A stretch of DNA of 64,000 nucleotides, from the NCBI RefSeq assembly GCF_003581615.1, contig NZ_QXFH01000069.1, forward strand, positions 7,501-71,500. The letters run 5' to 3'. Origin of the DNA: Flagellimonas lutimaris (lineage in GTDB: Bacteria > Bacteroidota > Bacteroidia > Flavobacteriales > Flavobacteriaceae). The translations under genes were made by a program, and so were the position numbers. This document shows positions 18,794 through 27,575 of this stretch, piece after piece (positions within the stretch are counted from its first letter, which is position 1; each line of letters starts with the position of its first letter). The notes below the pieces were generated by a model. The model did no database searches. It saw only the letters and a list, made by a program, of their open reading frames with translations, and was not told the DNA's origin.

Positions 18794-18801
18794 TATATTT
18801 G
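18794..18801 (+). promoter_or_regulatory. Possible -7 promoter box of ECF sigma gene
   Basis: TATATTTG matches TAnnTTTG and lies 100 bases before the sigma gene. A TTG at 18766-18768 precedes it by a 25-base spacer, longer than usual, so this is weak. The 279-base divergent region 18623-18901 must hold the start sites for both the sulfatase operon and the sigma operon. Confidence 0.35.
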
Positions 18802-18901
18802 AACACAACTTATCAAAATATAACTTTATAATTGTGAATATGACAATTGTAATTTTTTCAAGCGGTACAAGCCACTTCAACTAACTAAACAAACTCAAAG
18901 A

Positions 18902-19498
18902 ATGCCTCTTTCAAATAATCAAAAGGGCGATGCATTGGATTTTCAACAGAAGCTGTTGGAACGTTTGCACCGTGGGGATATGGAGGCGCTCGGATGTTTG
19001 TACGATATGCATGTGGACCATTTGATGGAATTTGGGCTGCATTATGTCACAGAGGTGTCCTGGGTGGAAGATCAGATTCACGATCTTTTTTTGGATTTGT
19101 TCAGAGCGAGGCACAGAGCACTGCAAATCCAAAACCTTAAGGCTTACCTGTCCACTTCGTTAAAACGAAGGTTGTTCAAAAGAAGCAAATCCAAGGAACT
19201 GCTGATCGAAGAAGATAGTTTTAAGCGATTGTTGCATAACGATTCAAACCATATCGAGACTTCTTCGGAGAGCAAATGGATAGATGCCGAACAGCTTGAA
19301 TATTTAAAACAGGCGCTAAAAACAGCGATGGATTCCCTCACAAACCATCAACAAAACGCCCTCCACCTTCGGTTTGTGGAGAAAAAATCCTATGGTGAGA
19401 TTGCGGAACGCATGGAAGTGTCCAAGGCTTCCGCCAGAACCCTGTTGTACCGCAGCTTGAAAATACTTCGCGAAAAGGTGCAATTGCTCCTGTTGTAA
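18902..19498 (+). CDS. ECF-type RNA polymerase sigma factor
   Basis: This 198-residue protein has sigma region 2 (about residues 20-90, YDMHVDHLMEFGLHYV) and region 4 (about 140-190, KSYGEIAERMEVSKASARTL). It belongs to the Bacteroidota ECF group paired with FecR anti-sigma factors. It should direct transcription of the island's uptake genes, and perhaps the divergent sulfatases, when the FecR/SusC pair senses substrate. FecR follows after 91 bases. Confidence 0.93.
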   Translation: MPLSNNQKGDALDFQQKLLERLHRGDMEALGCLYDMHVDHLMEFGLHYVTEVSWVEDQIHDLFLDLFRARHRALQIQNLKAYLSTSLKRRLFKRSKSKELLIEEDSFKRLLHNDSNHIETSSESKWIDAEQLEYLKQALKTAMDSLTNHQQNALHLRFVEKKSYGEIAERMEVSKASARTLLYRSLKILREKVQLLLL

Positions 19499-19589
19499 AA
19501 AATAAAATCTTTTTTGTCTATACACCGTACTTTTCTTTCTCTTATCTATGGAAGGGGATACAATTTTGCCCTCGAATATGTAAAAACTT

Positions 19590-20627
19590 ATGGGTCATAC
19601 TCCAAAAAAAGGTTGGTCAAAAGAAAGAAAAGCCGATCTGCGAAATAGAATACTCACATCTGCCAAAAAGGAGAAAGAACTCCGTATGCGTCGAAGAAGA
19701 CGTCGATTTTATGCGGCTGCAGCGGCTTTATTGCCTATTGTATTGACTTTGGGGTATTTTTTCAATGCGTCCAAGGCCGAACCCTCAATAGATCAGTTTG
19801 TTAGGGATATGCCCACGGCCACGCCACAAAACCCGGACAAGGTCACTGTAATTTTAGGGGAAGGAGACCAAGTAACCCTGGATGAGGATGAGGGGCATGT
19901 GGAATATTCGGAATCAGGTTCCAATGTAAGCATGGGTAACGGAAAAAGTATAGAACAACGGCTAGGGAATGCCGACAAGCCTACCTTTAATACCGTTATG
20001 GTCCCTTATGGAAAAAGAAGTTTCATCAAACTTTCCGATGGTACCAAAGTGTGGATCAATTCAGGATCCAAGCTTGTCTTTCCCGCAGCTTTTTCAAAAA
20101 AGTCAAGAGAGGTCTATTTGGAGGGTGAAGCCATTTTTGAAGTGGCCCATAACAAGGATAAGCCTTTTAGGGTGAAATCCAGCAAGCAAAGCATAGAGGT
20201 GTTGGGCACCGTGTTCAATGTATCCCATTACTCCGAAGATGAGGTCATGCAAACCGTGCTGAAATCGGGCAGTATTAGAATTACCTATGAAAACGCAGAT
20301 GAAGGTTTTTTGATGAAACCGGGAACACTTTCCAGCTTTAATAAAAAATCCAAAAAAATCAGTACCCAAGAAGTCGACCCAGACGATTATTTCTCTTGGA
20401 GAGATGGTTTCTTGACCTTGGACAACAGCAGTCTAGGGGAAATAGCCTCACGTTTATCAAGGTATTACAACAAACCCATATTTTTTGGGGACAATGAACT
20501 GGCGTATCAAACTTTTTCGGGCCGATTGGATTTATCCGAAGATATGGTCCGAGTGCTCAGGACAATAAAAGAAACCACAGCATTTGAAATTGTGGAAAAT
20601 CAAGGGAGCATATTGCTCAAACAGTAA
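19590..20627 (+). CDS. FecR-family anti-sigma factor / transducer
   Basis: This 345-residue protein has a basic cytoplasmic N-terminus (run of Arg at residues 31-38), one membrane helix (about 42-58) and a periplasmic FecR domain (about 130-235, VPYGKRSFIKLSDGTKVWIN) followed by the C-terminal DUF4974-like part (YFSWRDGFLTLDN to the end) that meets the STN domain of the receptor. The cytoplasmic portion is short compared with many homologues. It holds the sigma factor inactive until signalled by SusC. Order sigma, FecR, SusC, SusD is typical of trans-envelope-regulated loci. Confidence 0.93.
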   Translation: MGHTPKKGWSKERKADLRNRILTSAKKEKELRMRRRRRRFYAAAAALLPIVLTLGYFFNASKAEPSIDQFVRDMPTATPQNPDKVTVILGEGDQVTLDEDEGHVEYSESGSNVSMGNGKSIEQRLGNADKPTFNTVMVPYGKRSFIKLSDGTKVWINSGSKLVFPAAFSKKSREVYLEGEAIFEVAHNKDKPFRVKSSKQSIEVLGTVFNVSHYSEDEVMQTVLKSGSIRITYENADEGFLMKPGTLSSFNKKSKKISTQEVDPDDYFSWRDGFLTLDNSSLGEIASRLSRYYNKPIFFGDNELAYQTFSGRLDLSEDMVRVLRTIKETTAFEIVENQGSILLKQ

Positions 20628-20674
20628 CCAACAAAAAAACAATGCCAATGAAATATTGAAGAAGAATAAAAAAA

Positions 20675-20702
20675 GCCAAAGGATGCGCCAACATCCCTTG
20701 GC
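20675..20702 (+). other. Hairpin between fecR-type gene and susC-type gene
   Basis: GCCAAAGGATG (20675-20685) pairs with CATCCCTTGGC (20692-20702) with one mismatch and a 6-base loop. No T-run follows, so it is not a standard terminator. Its place between a regulator gene and a highly expressed porin gene suggests an RNA processing or stabilising element (inference). Confidence 0.4.
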
Positions 20703-20761
20703 CTGTAATGCGTTCTATCGCAAAGAATTAACGACAAAACTATTAACTGAACAACAAAATT

Positions 20762-23700
20762 ATGAATTATCACACTAGATGTGCGCATTTTTTGGGCATA
20801 AATGTGACCAGACACATCATTTTAGACCTAATGAGATCTTTTGCACTTTTCTTAGCTGTCGGATTGACAACGCTTTTTGCGAAGGAAACCAATGCCCAAT
20901 CCAAAATGACCCTCGACTTGCATGGGGTGAAAGTGGAAACCCTATTGGATGAGATCCAAAAGAACAGCGAATACATATTTTTCTATAAAGATGGCACCCT
21001 TCCTGTCGGTGACCGAATAACGGTAACCAAAAAGGATGCGACCCTTCAAATGATTTTGGAGCCCGTACTGGAACGATTCAATTTAGGGTTCAAAGTACAG
21101 GATCGTCAAGTGATCATTTTTAAAAAACCACCTCCAGTTCCTTCAAAAGTCAATGATCCAATGGTCCAGGTTTCCGTTTCAGGAACCGTTACGGATCAAG
21201 GCGGAATGCCTTTGCCCGGTGCCAGTGTACTGGAAAAAGGGACCACCAATGGTGTGCAGACCGATTTTGATGGAAATTTTGCCATCGAACTATCGGATGA
21301 GGATGCGGTATTGGTGATTTCCTATATTGGGTTTGGCTCGAAAGAGATCAATGTGGCAGGGCAAACGACCATCAATGTTGTTTTGGAGGAAAGTGCGGCC
21401 GCTTTGGACGAAATTGTAGTGGTTGGATATGGAACCCAGAAGAAGAGTGACTTGACAGGTTCGGTCGCTTCCTTGGGGCAGGATGATATGAATCCAGGAG
21501 CCAATGCTTCCGTAGATCAAATGATGCAGGGTAGGGCTGCAGGTGTGCAAATAACGCAATCAAGTTCTGCTCCCGGAGGAGGGTTGGCCATTCGTATTAG
21601 AGGTTCCAGCTCCTTGAATGCAAGTAACGAGCCCCTATATGTAATCGACGGCTTTCCCATTGACAACAGTCCAAATTTAAGTGGGGGAGGCGCCGCACAG
21701 GTAGGGGATAACGAAAGCCCAAGAAACCCACTCAACGCATTGAACCCTGCCGATATTCAATCCATTGAAATTTTAAAGGATGCTTCTGCAACGGCCATTT
21801 ATGGTTCTCGTGGTGCAAACGGTGTAATATTGATAACTACCAAAAAGGGTGGGGAAGGACGAGTGAACATTACCTACGATGCTTACGCAGGACTGCAGAC
21901 CGTGGCTAAAAAAATTGACCTTTTGACCACATCCGAATATATTGATGTAATAAATTCCCTTTCGGCTGATCAAGGAAACCCGACAGTGTTTTCTTCCGAA
22001 GATATCGCCGCAATTGGGAATGGAACGGACTGGCAGAACGAAGTTTTTCGTTCTGCTCCCATAACCAGCCATAATCTATCCGTAAGCGGTGGATCGGAGA
22101 AAACATCGTTTTATGCTTCGTTGAATTACTTTGACCAAGAAGGTGTTGTAAAAAACTCGGGCATTACAAGATATACGGGAAGAATCAATCTTGATACCAA
22201 AATTGGCGAAAGGGCCCAGTTGGGGTTGAACTTTAACACCAGTTTGGTAAAGGACAACAATAATGTGGACGGTATCCAGACCAATGAGAACGCGGGGCCC
22301 ATATATGCCTCCTTGCTATATGACCCCACAGAGCCCATTTATAATGAAGACGGCACCTTCGCCCAATCGGCAAACCTTACCGTCAACAATCCGGTTACTT
22401 TGATCAATGCCATATCCAGTACTAATGAAACCAACAGGACATTTGGGAGTGTGTTCCTAAATTACAACTTCACGAATGAGCTATCGGGTAAATTTAATTT
22501 TGGTACCGATAGGCAAACATCAAGAAGAGACATCTACAATAATTCAAATACGATATATGGAGCGGCTGCTGGAGGAATAGCCAACATCAATACATTGGAG
22601 AGGTCCAATTATCTTTTTGAATATACAATGACCTATAACAAGCAGTTCAATGAAGATCATGCACTCACATTGCTTGGAGGTACCACATACCAAAAGTTCA
22701 GCACCCGTTTTTTCTCAGGAAACATTAGTGGTTTTCCCACGGATGATCTGCTCACCAACAATTTAGGATTAGGAAATACCAATAATGACGAATTGCAAAG
22801 TGGCAAGGAAGAGAATACCTTGCTTTCCTATCTAGGTCGTGTCAACTATACGCTTTTCGATAAGTTTTTGCTTACGGCTTCCTTGCGTGCAGATGGTTCC
22901 TCTCGATTTGGCACCAATAATAAGTGGGGGTATTTCCCTTCCTTTGCCTTTGGTTGGAAATTGGAAGAGGAGGATTTTGTTCCTGAAACGTTCAACCAAC
23001 TAAAGTTGCGTGCTAGTTGGGGACAGACCGGAAACCAAGAAATTGGAAACTATGCCTCCCAGCTAACCTTTGGCACAGGACCCAACGTGGTGCTGGATGG
23101 GTCGCTGCAAGGGTCTGCAATTCCTCAGCGAATTGCCAACCCGGATCTTAAGTGGGAAACTACGGAGCAGTTTAACATAGGGATTGATGCATCAATTCAC
23201 CAAGGTCGCTTTAGCACTACTTTGGATTACTTTGTTAAAAGTTCCAAGGACCTTCTATTCAACCTGCCGTTGCCCGTAGCTTCAGGATATCCCTCCATCC
23301 TCCAGAATGTAGGAGAGGTGAAAAATAGCGGTTTTGAGATTTTGTTCAACTCCACCAATATATCCACTGACAATTTTTCATGGAAAACATCCTTGAACTT
23401 CTCGGCCATAAAAAATGAAGTGGTGGATTTGGGTCGTATTGAAAGTATCGTTACCGGAAGTATCCAATCCGTTGGAAATACAGCTGTCATTCAAGAAGGC
23501 GAATCACTGGCTTCTTATTATGGGTATGTGGTTACCGGTATTTTTCAGGAAGGAGATGATATTGCAGGCTCTGCACAACCGACCGCACAACCTGGTTTTC
23601 CAATTTTTGAGGACCGTAACGGAGATGGGGCGATTACCCCATTGGATCAAACCATAATCGGAAACCCGTTCCCGGATTTCACCTATGGTATTCAAAACTC

Positions 23701-24166
23701 CATTACTTGGAAAGATTTCCAATTGGACTTCTTTTTTCAAGGGCAGCAAGGGGCCGATTTGATCAATATTAACCTCATAGAATCTTTGTATCCCGCAAAC
23801 TTTAGGAGAAATAGGATAGCAGAACAAGTTTTGGACCGTTGGACGCCTCAGAATACGGACACCAAATGGCCGTCATCCGTCAACCCCAATGCTTATGGTG
23901 GAAGCAAGGTGAATTCCCTTACAGTACAGGATGCATCCTATTTTAGATTGAAGAATGTAATGCTAAGCTATAACATCCCTGTAAAGAACTTGGACTTTAT
24001 GAACGCCCTCCGTGTTTATGTAACAGGTCAGAACTTGTTTACCATAACCAATTACGGTGGTTTTGATCCAGAGGCCAATTCATTTGGTAGAAGTAATGTA
24101 AGGGTAGACTACAGTAGTTATCCTTTGGCCCGTACTTTCCTTTTGGGACTGACTGCTAATTTTTAA
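20762..24166 (+). CDS. SusC/RagA-type TonB-dependent receptor with STN domain
   Basis: This 1134-residue outer-membrane porin imports oligosaccharides with its SusD lid. After the signal peptide (Met24 is a cleaner start for it) come an STN domain (about residues 46-122), which signals to FecR, a carboxypeptidase-regulatory-like domain (about 133-211), the TonB-box/plug region opening DEIVVVGYGTQKKSDLTGSV near 214, and a long beta-barrel ending in an aromatic residue (LGLTANF). The STN domain ties it to the FecR/sigma pair upstream. Energy would come from an ExbB/ExbD/TonB machine such as that at 8200-10166. SusD follows after 18 bases. Confidence 0.95.
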   Translation: MNYHTRCAHFLGINVTRHIILDLMRSFALFLAVGLTTLFAKETNAQSKMTLDLHGVKVETLLDEIQKNSEYIFFYKDGTLPVGDRITVTKKDATLQMILEPVLERFNLGFKVQDRQVIIFKKPPPVPSKVNDPMVQVSVSGTVTDQGGMPLPGASVLEKGTTNGVQTDFDGNFAIELSDEDAVLVISYIGFGSKEINVAGQTTINVVLEESAAALDEIVVVGYGTQKKSDLTGSVASLGQDDMNPGANASVDQMMQGRAAGVQITQSSSAPGGGLAIRIRGSSSLNASNEPLYVIDGFPIDNSPNLSGGGAAQVGDNESPRNPLNALNPADIQSIEILKDASATAIYGSRGANGVILITTKKGGEGRVNITYDAYAGLQTVAKKIDLLTTSEYIDVINSLSADQGNPTVFSSEDIAAIGNGTDWQNEVFRSAPITSHNLSVSGGSEKTSFYASLNYFDQEGVVKNSGITRYTGRINLDTKIGERAQLGLNFNTSLVKDNNNVDGIQTNENAGPIYASLLYDPTEPIYNEDGTFAQSANLTVNNPVTLINAISSTNETNRTFGSVFLNYNFTNELSGKFNFGTDRQTSRRDIYNNSNTIYGAAAGGIANINTLERSNYLFEYTMTYNKQFNEDHALTLLGGTTYQKFSTRFFSGNISGFPTDDLLTNNLGLGNTNNDELQSGKEENTLLSYLGRVNYTLFDKFLLTASLRADGSSRFGTNNKWGYFPSFAFGWKLEEEDFVPETFNQLKLRASWGQTGNQEIGNYASQLTFGTGPNVVLDGSLQGSAIPQRIANPDLKWETTEQFNIGIDASIHQGRFSTTLDYFVKSSKDLLFNLPLPVASGYPSILQNVGEVKNSGFEILFNSTNISTDNFSWKTSLNFSAIKNEVVDLGRIESIVTGSIQSVGNTAVIQEGESLASYYGYVVTGIFQEGDDIAGSAQPTAQPGFPIFEDRNGDGAITPLDQTIIGNPFPDFTYGIQNSITWKDFQLDFFFQGQQGADLININLIESLYPANFRRNRIAEQVLDRWTPQNTDTKWPSSVNPNAYGGSKVNSLTVQDASYFRLKNVMLSYNIPVKNLDFMNALRVYVTGQNLFTITNYGGFDPEANSFGRSNVRVDYSSYPLARTFLLGLTANF

Positions 24167-24184
24167 GACTCAAAACATAAAGAA

Positions 24185-25621
24185 ATGAAATTACATAGAA
24201 TAATAATCATTGCCTTTTTGGCAACCGTTTTTACAGCTTGTGAAGATAAGCTCGATGAAGAAGTGTTTTCTGAACTGTCACCTTCCAATCTCTTGAACAA
24301 TGAAAAGGGGATGTCATTTTTATTGAACGCTTCTTATACCTATGCGCACAGGAACAATGACGTTCAGGCCTCATGGGGCGCGTATCATATGAGTAGCATG
24401 ACCGCTGGCGAAACCTGGGGGCTTGGAGGTTCCATTGAAAACCTTTGGGTGGCCGAAATAGATTTTACTTGGGATTCCAACCATTCGCATTTTTTATCAG
24501 TTTGGCAGGTGCACTATAACAGTATCCGTGATGCCAATCTTATTCTGGACAATTTGGACAATGAAAACCTTTCGGAAGAGTTTAAACAATTGACCAAGGC
24601 GGAAGCTCATTTTTTAAGGGGATGGAATTATGCTGCCCTCTATAATTGGTTTGGGGAACTTCCAATCTACGCTTCTTCGGAAGATGAGCTATTGCAACCG
24701 AGAGCAACTGTGGAAGATACGCGTTCGTTTATTGAACAGGAACTTACTTTGGCCGTGAATGGTTTGCCCGTTGAAGAACCACAATTTGGAAGAGCCTCCA
24801 AGGGAACGGCTTTAGCCGTACTTTGTAAATTTTACCTGAATACGAAACAATGGCAAAAAGCAGCTGATGCTGCACAGGATGTCATGGATTTGGGCAAATA
24901 TGAATTGCTTGAAAGCTACGGGGATATTTTTGCATATGACAATGAAGGCAACCCGGAGTTGATTTGGGTGCTCCCAAAGGATGGGGCAACTTTGACAGAG
25001 ACAGGTCAAGGCCTGAACGCACTTACCTTTCCACCTGATTTTCCCGTGCCGTTTTCGAACAACTCTGTATTTGCTGCAAGAACGTACCTTTTTGATGACT
25101 TCGTGAATTCTTTTGAGGAAACGGATACCCGTAAGGAGCAGATTATTACGGAATGGACCAGTACCAATACTGGAGAACTGGTCACAGGACTTGGAAACGA
25201 TCAGTCCTTCCCATATAAACTGCCTTTTGAGCCCAATTCCATAGGGGCTTGGGCTGGAAATGACCTTCCCGTAATTCGTTATGCAGACATTCTACTTAGT
25301 AGAGCAGAAGCCCTGAATGAAATCTCAGGACCGACCCAAGAAGCTATTGACCTTATCAACGAAGTAAGGGAAAGGGCGGAAGCTACGCCATATACGTTGG
25401 CAGGGTTTACCAAGGCGTCACTTCGTGATGCTATTTTACAAGAGAGGGAATGGGAATTTTATTGGGAAGAAAAAGCTCGTGAAGATCAGATAAGACATGG
25501 TGTATTTATTTCCAGGGCCCAGACTCGAGGCAAAAATGCACAGGATTACCATGTATTGTTCCCCATTCCCCAAGTGGAGTTGGATGCCAACCCCAGCTTG
25601 GAACAAAACCCAGGTTATTAA
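24185..25621 (+). CDS. SusD/RagB-type surface glycan-binding lipoprotein
   Basis: This 478-residue lipoprotein has its signal ending at Cys19 (VFTACED) and belongs to the SusD family that caps the SusC porin at the cell surface. The TPR-like helical part contains LTKAEAHFLRGWNYAALYNWFGELP, split here as LTKAEAHFLRGW and NYAALYNWFGELP. The C-terminal LRDAILQEREWEFYWEEKA block is typical. The acidic residues after Cys19 (EDKLDEE) fit a surface lipoprotein export signal. It lies between SusC and sulfatase 3 in the same operon. Confidence 0.94.
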   Translation: MKLHRIIIIAFLATVFTACEDKLDEEVFSELSPSNLLNNEKGMSFLLNASYTYAHRNNDVQASWGAYHMSSMTAGETWGLGGSIENLWVAEIDFTWDSNHSHFLSVWQVHYNSIRDANLILDNLDNENLSEEFKQLTKAEAHFLRGWNYAALYNWFGELPIYASSEDELLQPRATVEDTRSFIEQELTLAVNGLPVEEPQFGRASKGTALAVLCKFYLNTKQWQKAADAAQDVMDLGKYELLESYGDIFAYDNEGNPELIWVLPKDGATLTETGQGLNALTFPPDFPVPFSNNSVFAARTYLFDDFVNSFEETDTRKEQIITEWTSTNTGELVTGLGNDQSFPYKLPFEPNSIGAWAGNDLPVIRYADILLSRAEALNEISGPTQEAIDLINEVRERAEATPYTLAGFTKASLRDAILQEREWEFYWEEKAREDQIRHGVFISRAQTRGKNAQDYHVLFPIPQVELDANPSLEQNPGY

Positions 25622-25643
25622 TCTATAAAACAAAATAATCAAG

Positions 25644-27101
25644 ATGTTCAATTTTAAAAAGATAAACAAAATGCTTTGGGTTACTGCAGGATTTCTTGTG
25701 GTAACTACGGTTTGTTCCTGTCAGGGAAATCAAAAAAACCAAGAAAAAGACACCGAAGCTACGCTAAGTAATAAACCTAATTTTGTCATCATTTTTGCCG
25801 ATGATTTGGGTTATGGGGATTTAAGCTCTTATGGTCACCCGACCATCCGGACACCATATTTAGATCAAATGGCCCATGAAGGCCAAAAATGGACTAACTT
25901 TTATGTGGGAGCCAGTGTTTGTACACCTAGTCGTGCTGCATTAATGACAGGAAGGCTGCCCGTGAGAAACGGTATGGCCAGCAGCGAAGTCCGTGTGCTT
26001 TTTCCTGATTCGCACAATGGGTTGCCTCAAACGGAGGTTACCATAGCGGAGCAGATGAAAGCGGCAGGCTACGCGACAGCGGCAATAGGGAAATGGCACT
26101 TGGGGCACAAGGAAGAATTTCTTCCTACCAGTCATGGCTTTGATTCCTATTTCGGAATCCCCTACAGCAATGACATGGACAATGTGGTTCCCTTTAGATC
26201 GATGGAAGGGTATTTTGATTTTTGGAAATCCGAAGAGCGAAAGGATATCAATACATTTAATGTTCCTTTGATGAGGGATACGGAAATCGTTGAACGTCCA
26301 GCCGATCAGCGTACCATTACCAAGAGATATACGGAAGAGGCTGTAAAATTTATTGAAGAGAAAAAAGACGAACCTTTCTTCTTGTATTTGGCGCACAACC
26401 TTCCCCATGTGCCATTGTTCACTTCCAAGGAATTTGAAGGCACCAGCCCAAGAGGTTTATACGGTGATGTCGTGGAAGAGATAGACCATAGTGTTGGGCA
26501 AGTACTTGATGCTTTAAAACAAAATGGACTTGCCGAAAATACGATCGTGGTGTTTACATCCGATAATGGCCCTTGGTTGATTATGAACGAAGAAGGGGGA
26601 AGTGCTGGACTGTTGAGAAACGGAAAAGGATCCACCTGGGAAGGGGGTATGCGCGAGCCTTGTATTTTTTGGTCTCCTGGTAGAATAAAACCCGGAATAG
26701 TTACCGATTTGGGTACAACAATGGACTTGTTCACCACTTTCAGTAATATGGTAAACGTACCAATTCCTAACGATAGGGTAATGGATGGAGTGGATTTGGC
26801 CCCCGTATTATTTGAAGGCCAAAAGAGTTCTAGAAACGATATGTTCTATTACCGAGGGGATAAGTTGTATGCTGCTCGTCTAGGCGATTATAAGGCACAT
26901 TTTATAACCCAAGACCCCTATGGTCCAGATGCTGTAGAGCATGAGACACCTTTACTTTATAACTTGAATGTAGATCCTTCTGAGAAATATGACATTTCCA
27001 AAGAAAATCCAGAAATTATAGCCGAAATTAATGAAGCTGTAAAAAATCATAACGATAATATGGTAAAAGGCCCCGATCAACTTAAAGATCGAGGAGAGTA
27101 A
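25644..27101 (+). CDS. Sulfatase, Cys type, lipoprotein (sulfatase 3)
   Basis: This 485-residue arylsulfatase-like protein has a lipoprotein signal ending at Cys24 or Cys26. The metal site FADDLGYGDLSSYG starts near residue 51 and the formylglycine motif is Cys93-Thr-Pro-Ser-Arg. The following block (ALMTGRLPVRNGM) and IGKWHLGH resemble the arylsulfatase A / GalNAc-6-sulfatase side of the S1 family; the substrate is not known. It starts 22 bases after susD, so it is co-transcribed with the uptake pair, unlike sulfatases 1 and 2 on the other strand. An alternative start is Met10. A terminator follows. Confidence 0.94.
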   Translation: MFNFKKINKMLWVTAGFLVVTTVCSCQGNQKNQEKDTEATLSNKPNFVIIFADDLGYGDLSSYGHPTIRTPYLDQMAHEGQKWTNFYVGASVCTPSRAALMTGRLPVRNGMASSEVRVLFPDSHNGLPQTEVTIAEQMKAAGYATAAIGKWHLGHKEEFLPTSHGFDSYFGIPYSNDMDNVVPFRSMEGYFDFWKSEERKDINTFNVPLMRDTEIVERPADQRTITKRYTEEAVKFIEEKKDEPFFLYLAHNLPHVPLFTSKEFEGTSPRGLYGDVVEEIDHSVGQVLDALKQNGLAENTIVVFTSDNGPWLIMNEEGGSAGLLRNGKGSTWEGGMREPCIFWSPGRIKPGIVTDLGTTMDLFTTFSNMVNVPIPNDRVMDGVDLAPVLFEGQKSSRNDMFYYRGDKLYAARLGDYKAHFITQDPYGPDAVEHETPLLYNLNVDPSEKYDISKENPEIIAEINEAVKNHNDNMVKGPDQLKDRGE

Positions 27102-27147
27102 GAGTCTATCCCTAGTTTAGTTAATTATTTGATAGAAATTCAAGAAG

Positions 27148-27175
27148 AAAAGCACGGTGAAAGTCGTGCTTTTTT
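27148..27175 (+). terminator. Rho-independent terminator of the island uptake operon
   Basis: AAAAGCACG (27148-27156) pairs with CGTGCTTTT (27165-27173), loop 8, followed by T residues. It lies 47 bases after the stop codon of sulfatase 3. Confidence 0.88.
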
Positions 27176-27368
27176 ATGTGTGACCATATCCTCGTGGGTA
27201 AAACAAGGGTTTTCTTAAGATAGAAATAGACAAACTTATTAAGCGATTAATTATTTATGGTTAATTTTGAAGTCTACGAAGTCAGCGTATTATAAGAAGT
27301 CTGTAATTCGGTTAGCAGTAAAAGTATTTGCAAGGATATACTCAGTAGATATAGGGGTTGACAGGGAT
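27176..27368. other. Right island arm, no gene
   Basis: This stretch between the operon terminator and attR has no convincing reading frame. It contains the AATTCGGTTAG site (27305-27315) shared with the left end, as expected for the right attachment arm. Confidence 0.5.
27305..27315 (+). other. Candidate integrase arm site, right end
   Basis: AATTCGGTTAG is an exact 11-base copy of 11634-11644 and lies 53 bases inside attR. The surrounding context is also similar (TGyAATTCGGTTAG at both ends). Role as an arm-type site is inference. Confidence 0.45.
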
Positions 27369-27391
27369 GGTTCGAATCCCTCAGCGCCCAC
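27369..27391 (+). repeat. Right attachment repeat (attR core) of genomic island
   Basis: This is the second 23-bp copy of the tRNA-Val 3' end; only the T-arm and acceptor part is present, with no upstream tRNA arms. A strong terminator begins 2 bases later, most simply the original terminator of the tRNA gene, now separated from it by the island. Confidence 0.9.
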
Positions 27392-27393
27392 AG

Positions 27394-27427
27394 AAAAAAA
27401 GCCTCCGAGAAATCGGAGGCTTTTTTT
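27394..27427 (+). terminator. Rho-independent terminator, probably the former tRNA-Val terminator
   Basis: A perfect 15-bp stem (seven A, GCCTCCGA at 27394-27408; TCGGAGGC, seven T at 27413-27427) encloses a GAAA loop. It works in both directions by sequence. Its place 2 bases after attR supports the island insertion model. Confidence 0.9.
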
Positions 27428-27575
27428 GTTTGTGTCTGGAAAAAATAGAGAGTGATGGTGGATTGCTAAAAGTATTTTTTCTCAAAGCATCATAATAGGA
27501 AAAATATTACTTTTTGTCGAAATATTTTTTTCGATTCCCAATAATAGATGTATGTTTCCGGCACTAAACTAGCAC

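Larger units (their letters stand above)
11525..27391. mobile_element. tRNA-Val genomic island carrying a sulfatase polysaccharide-utilization locus
   Basis: The island spans 15,867 bases from the base after attL to the end of attR. It holds a tyrosine recombinase directly beside the tRNA, a 0.9-kb gene-free stretch, an FGE homologue, three sulfatases, an ECF sigma factor, a FecR anti-sigma factor, SusC and SusD. What is seen directly is the 23-bp tRNA repeat, the recombinase and possible arm sites near both ends. That it is or was mobile is inference. No relaxase, conjugation or phage structural gene is present, so it would be an integrative element moved by help from others, or a degraded one. 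Confidence 0.85.

Noticed and set aside
27361..27391. Possible third tRNA-Val gene
   Set aside because: Only the T-arm and acceptor 3' end are present; no D arm or anticodon arm can be formed upstream. It is the attachment repeat.
27267..27455. A 62-codon plus-strand frame across the right attachment site
   Set aside because: It runs through the tRNA-derived repeat and the terminator hairpin; its tail is simply translated hairpin sequence.
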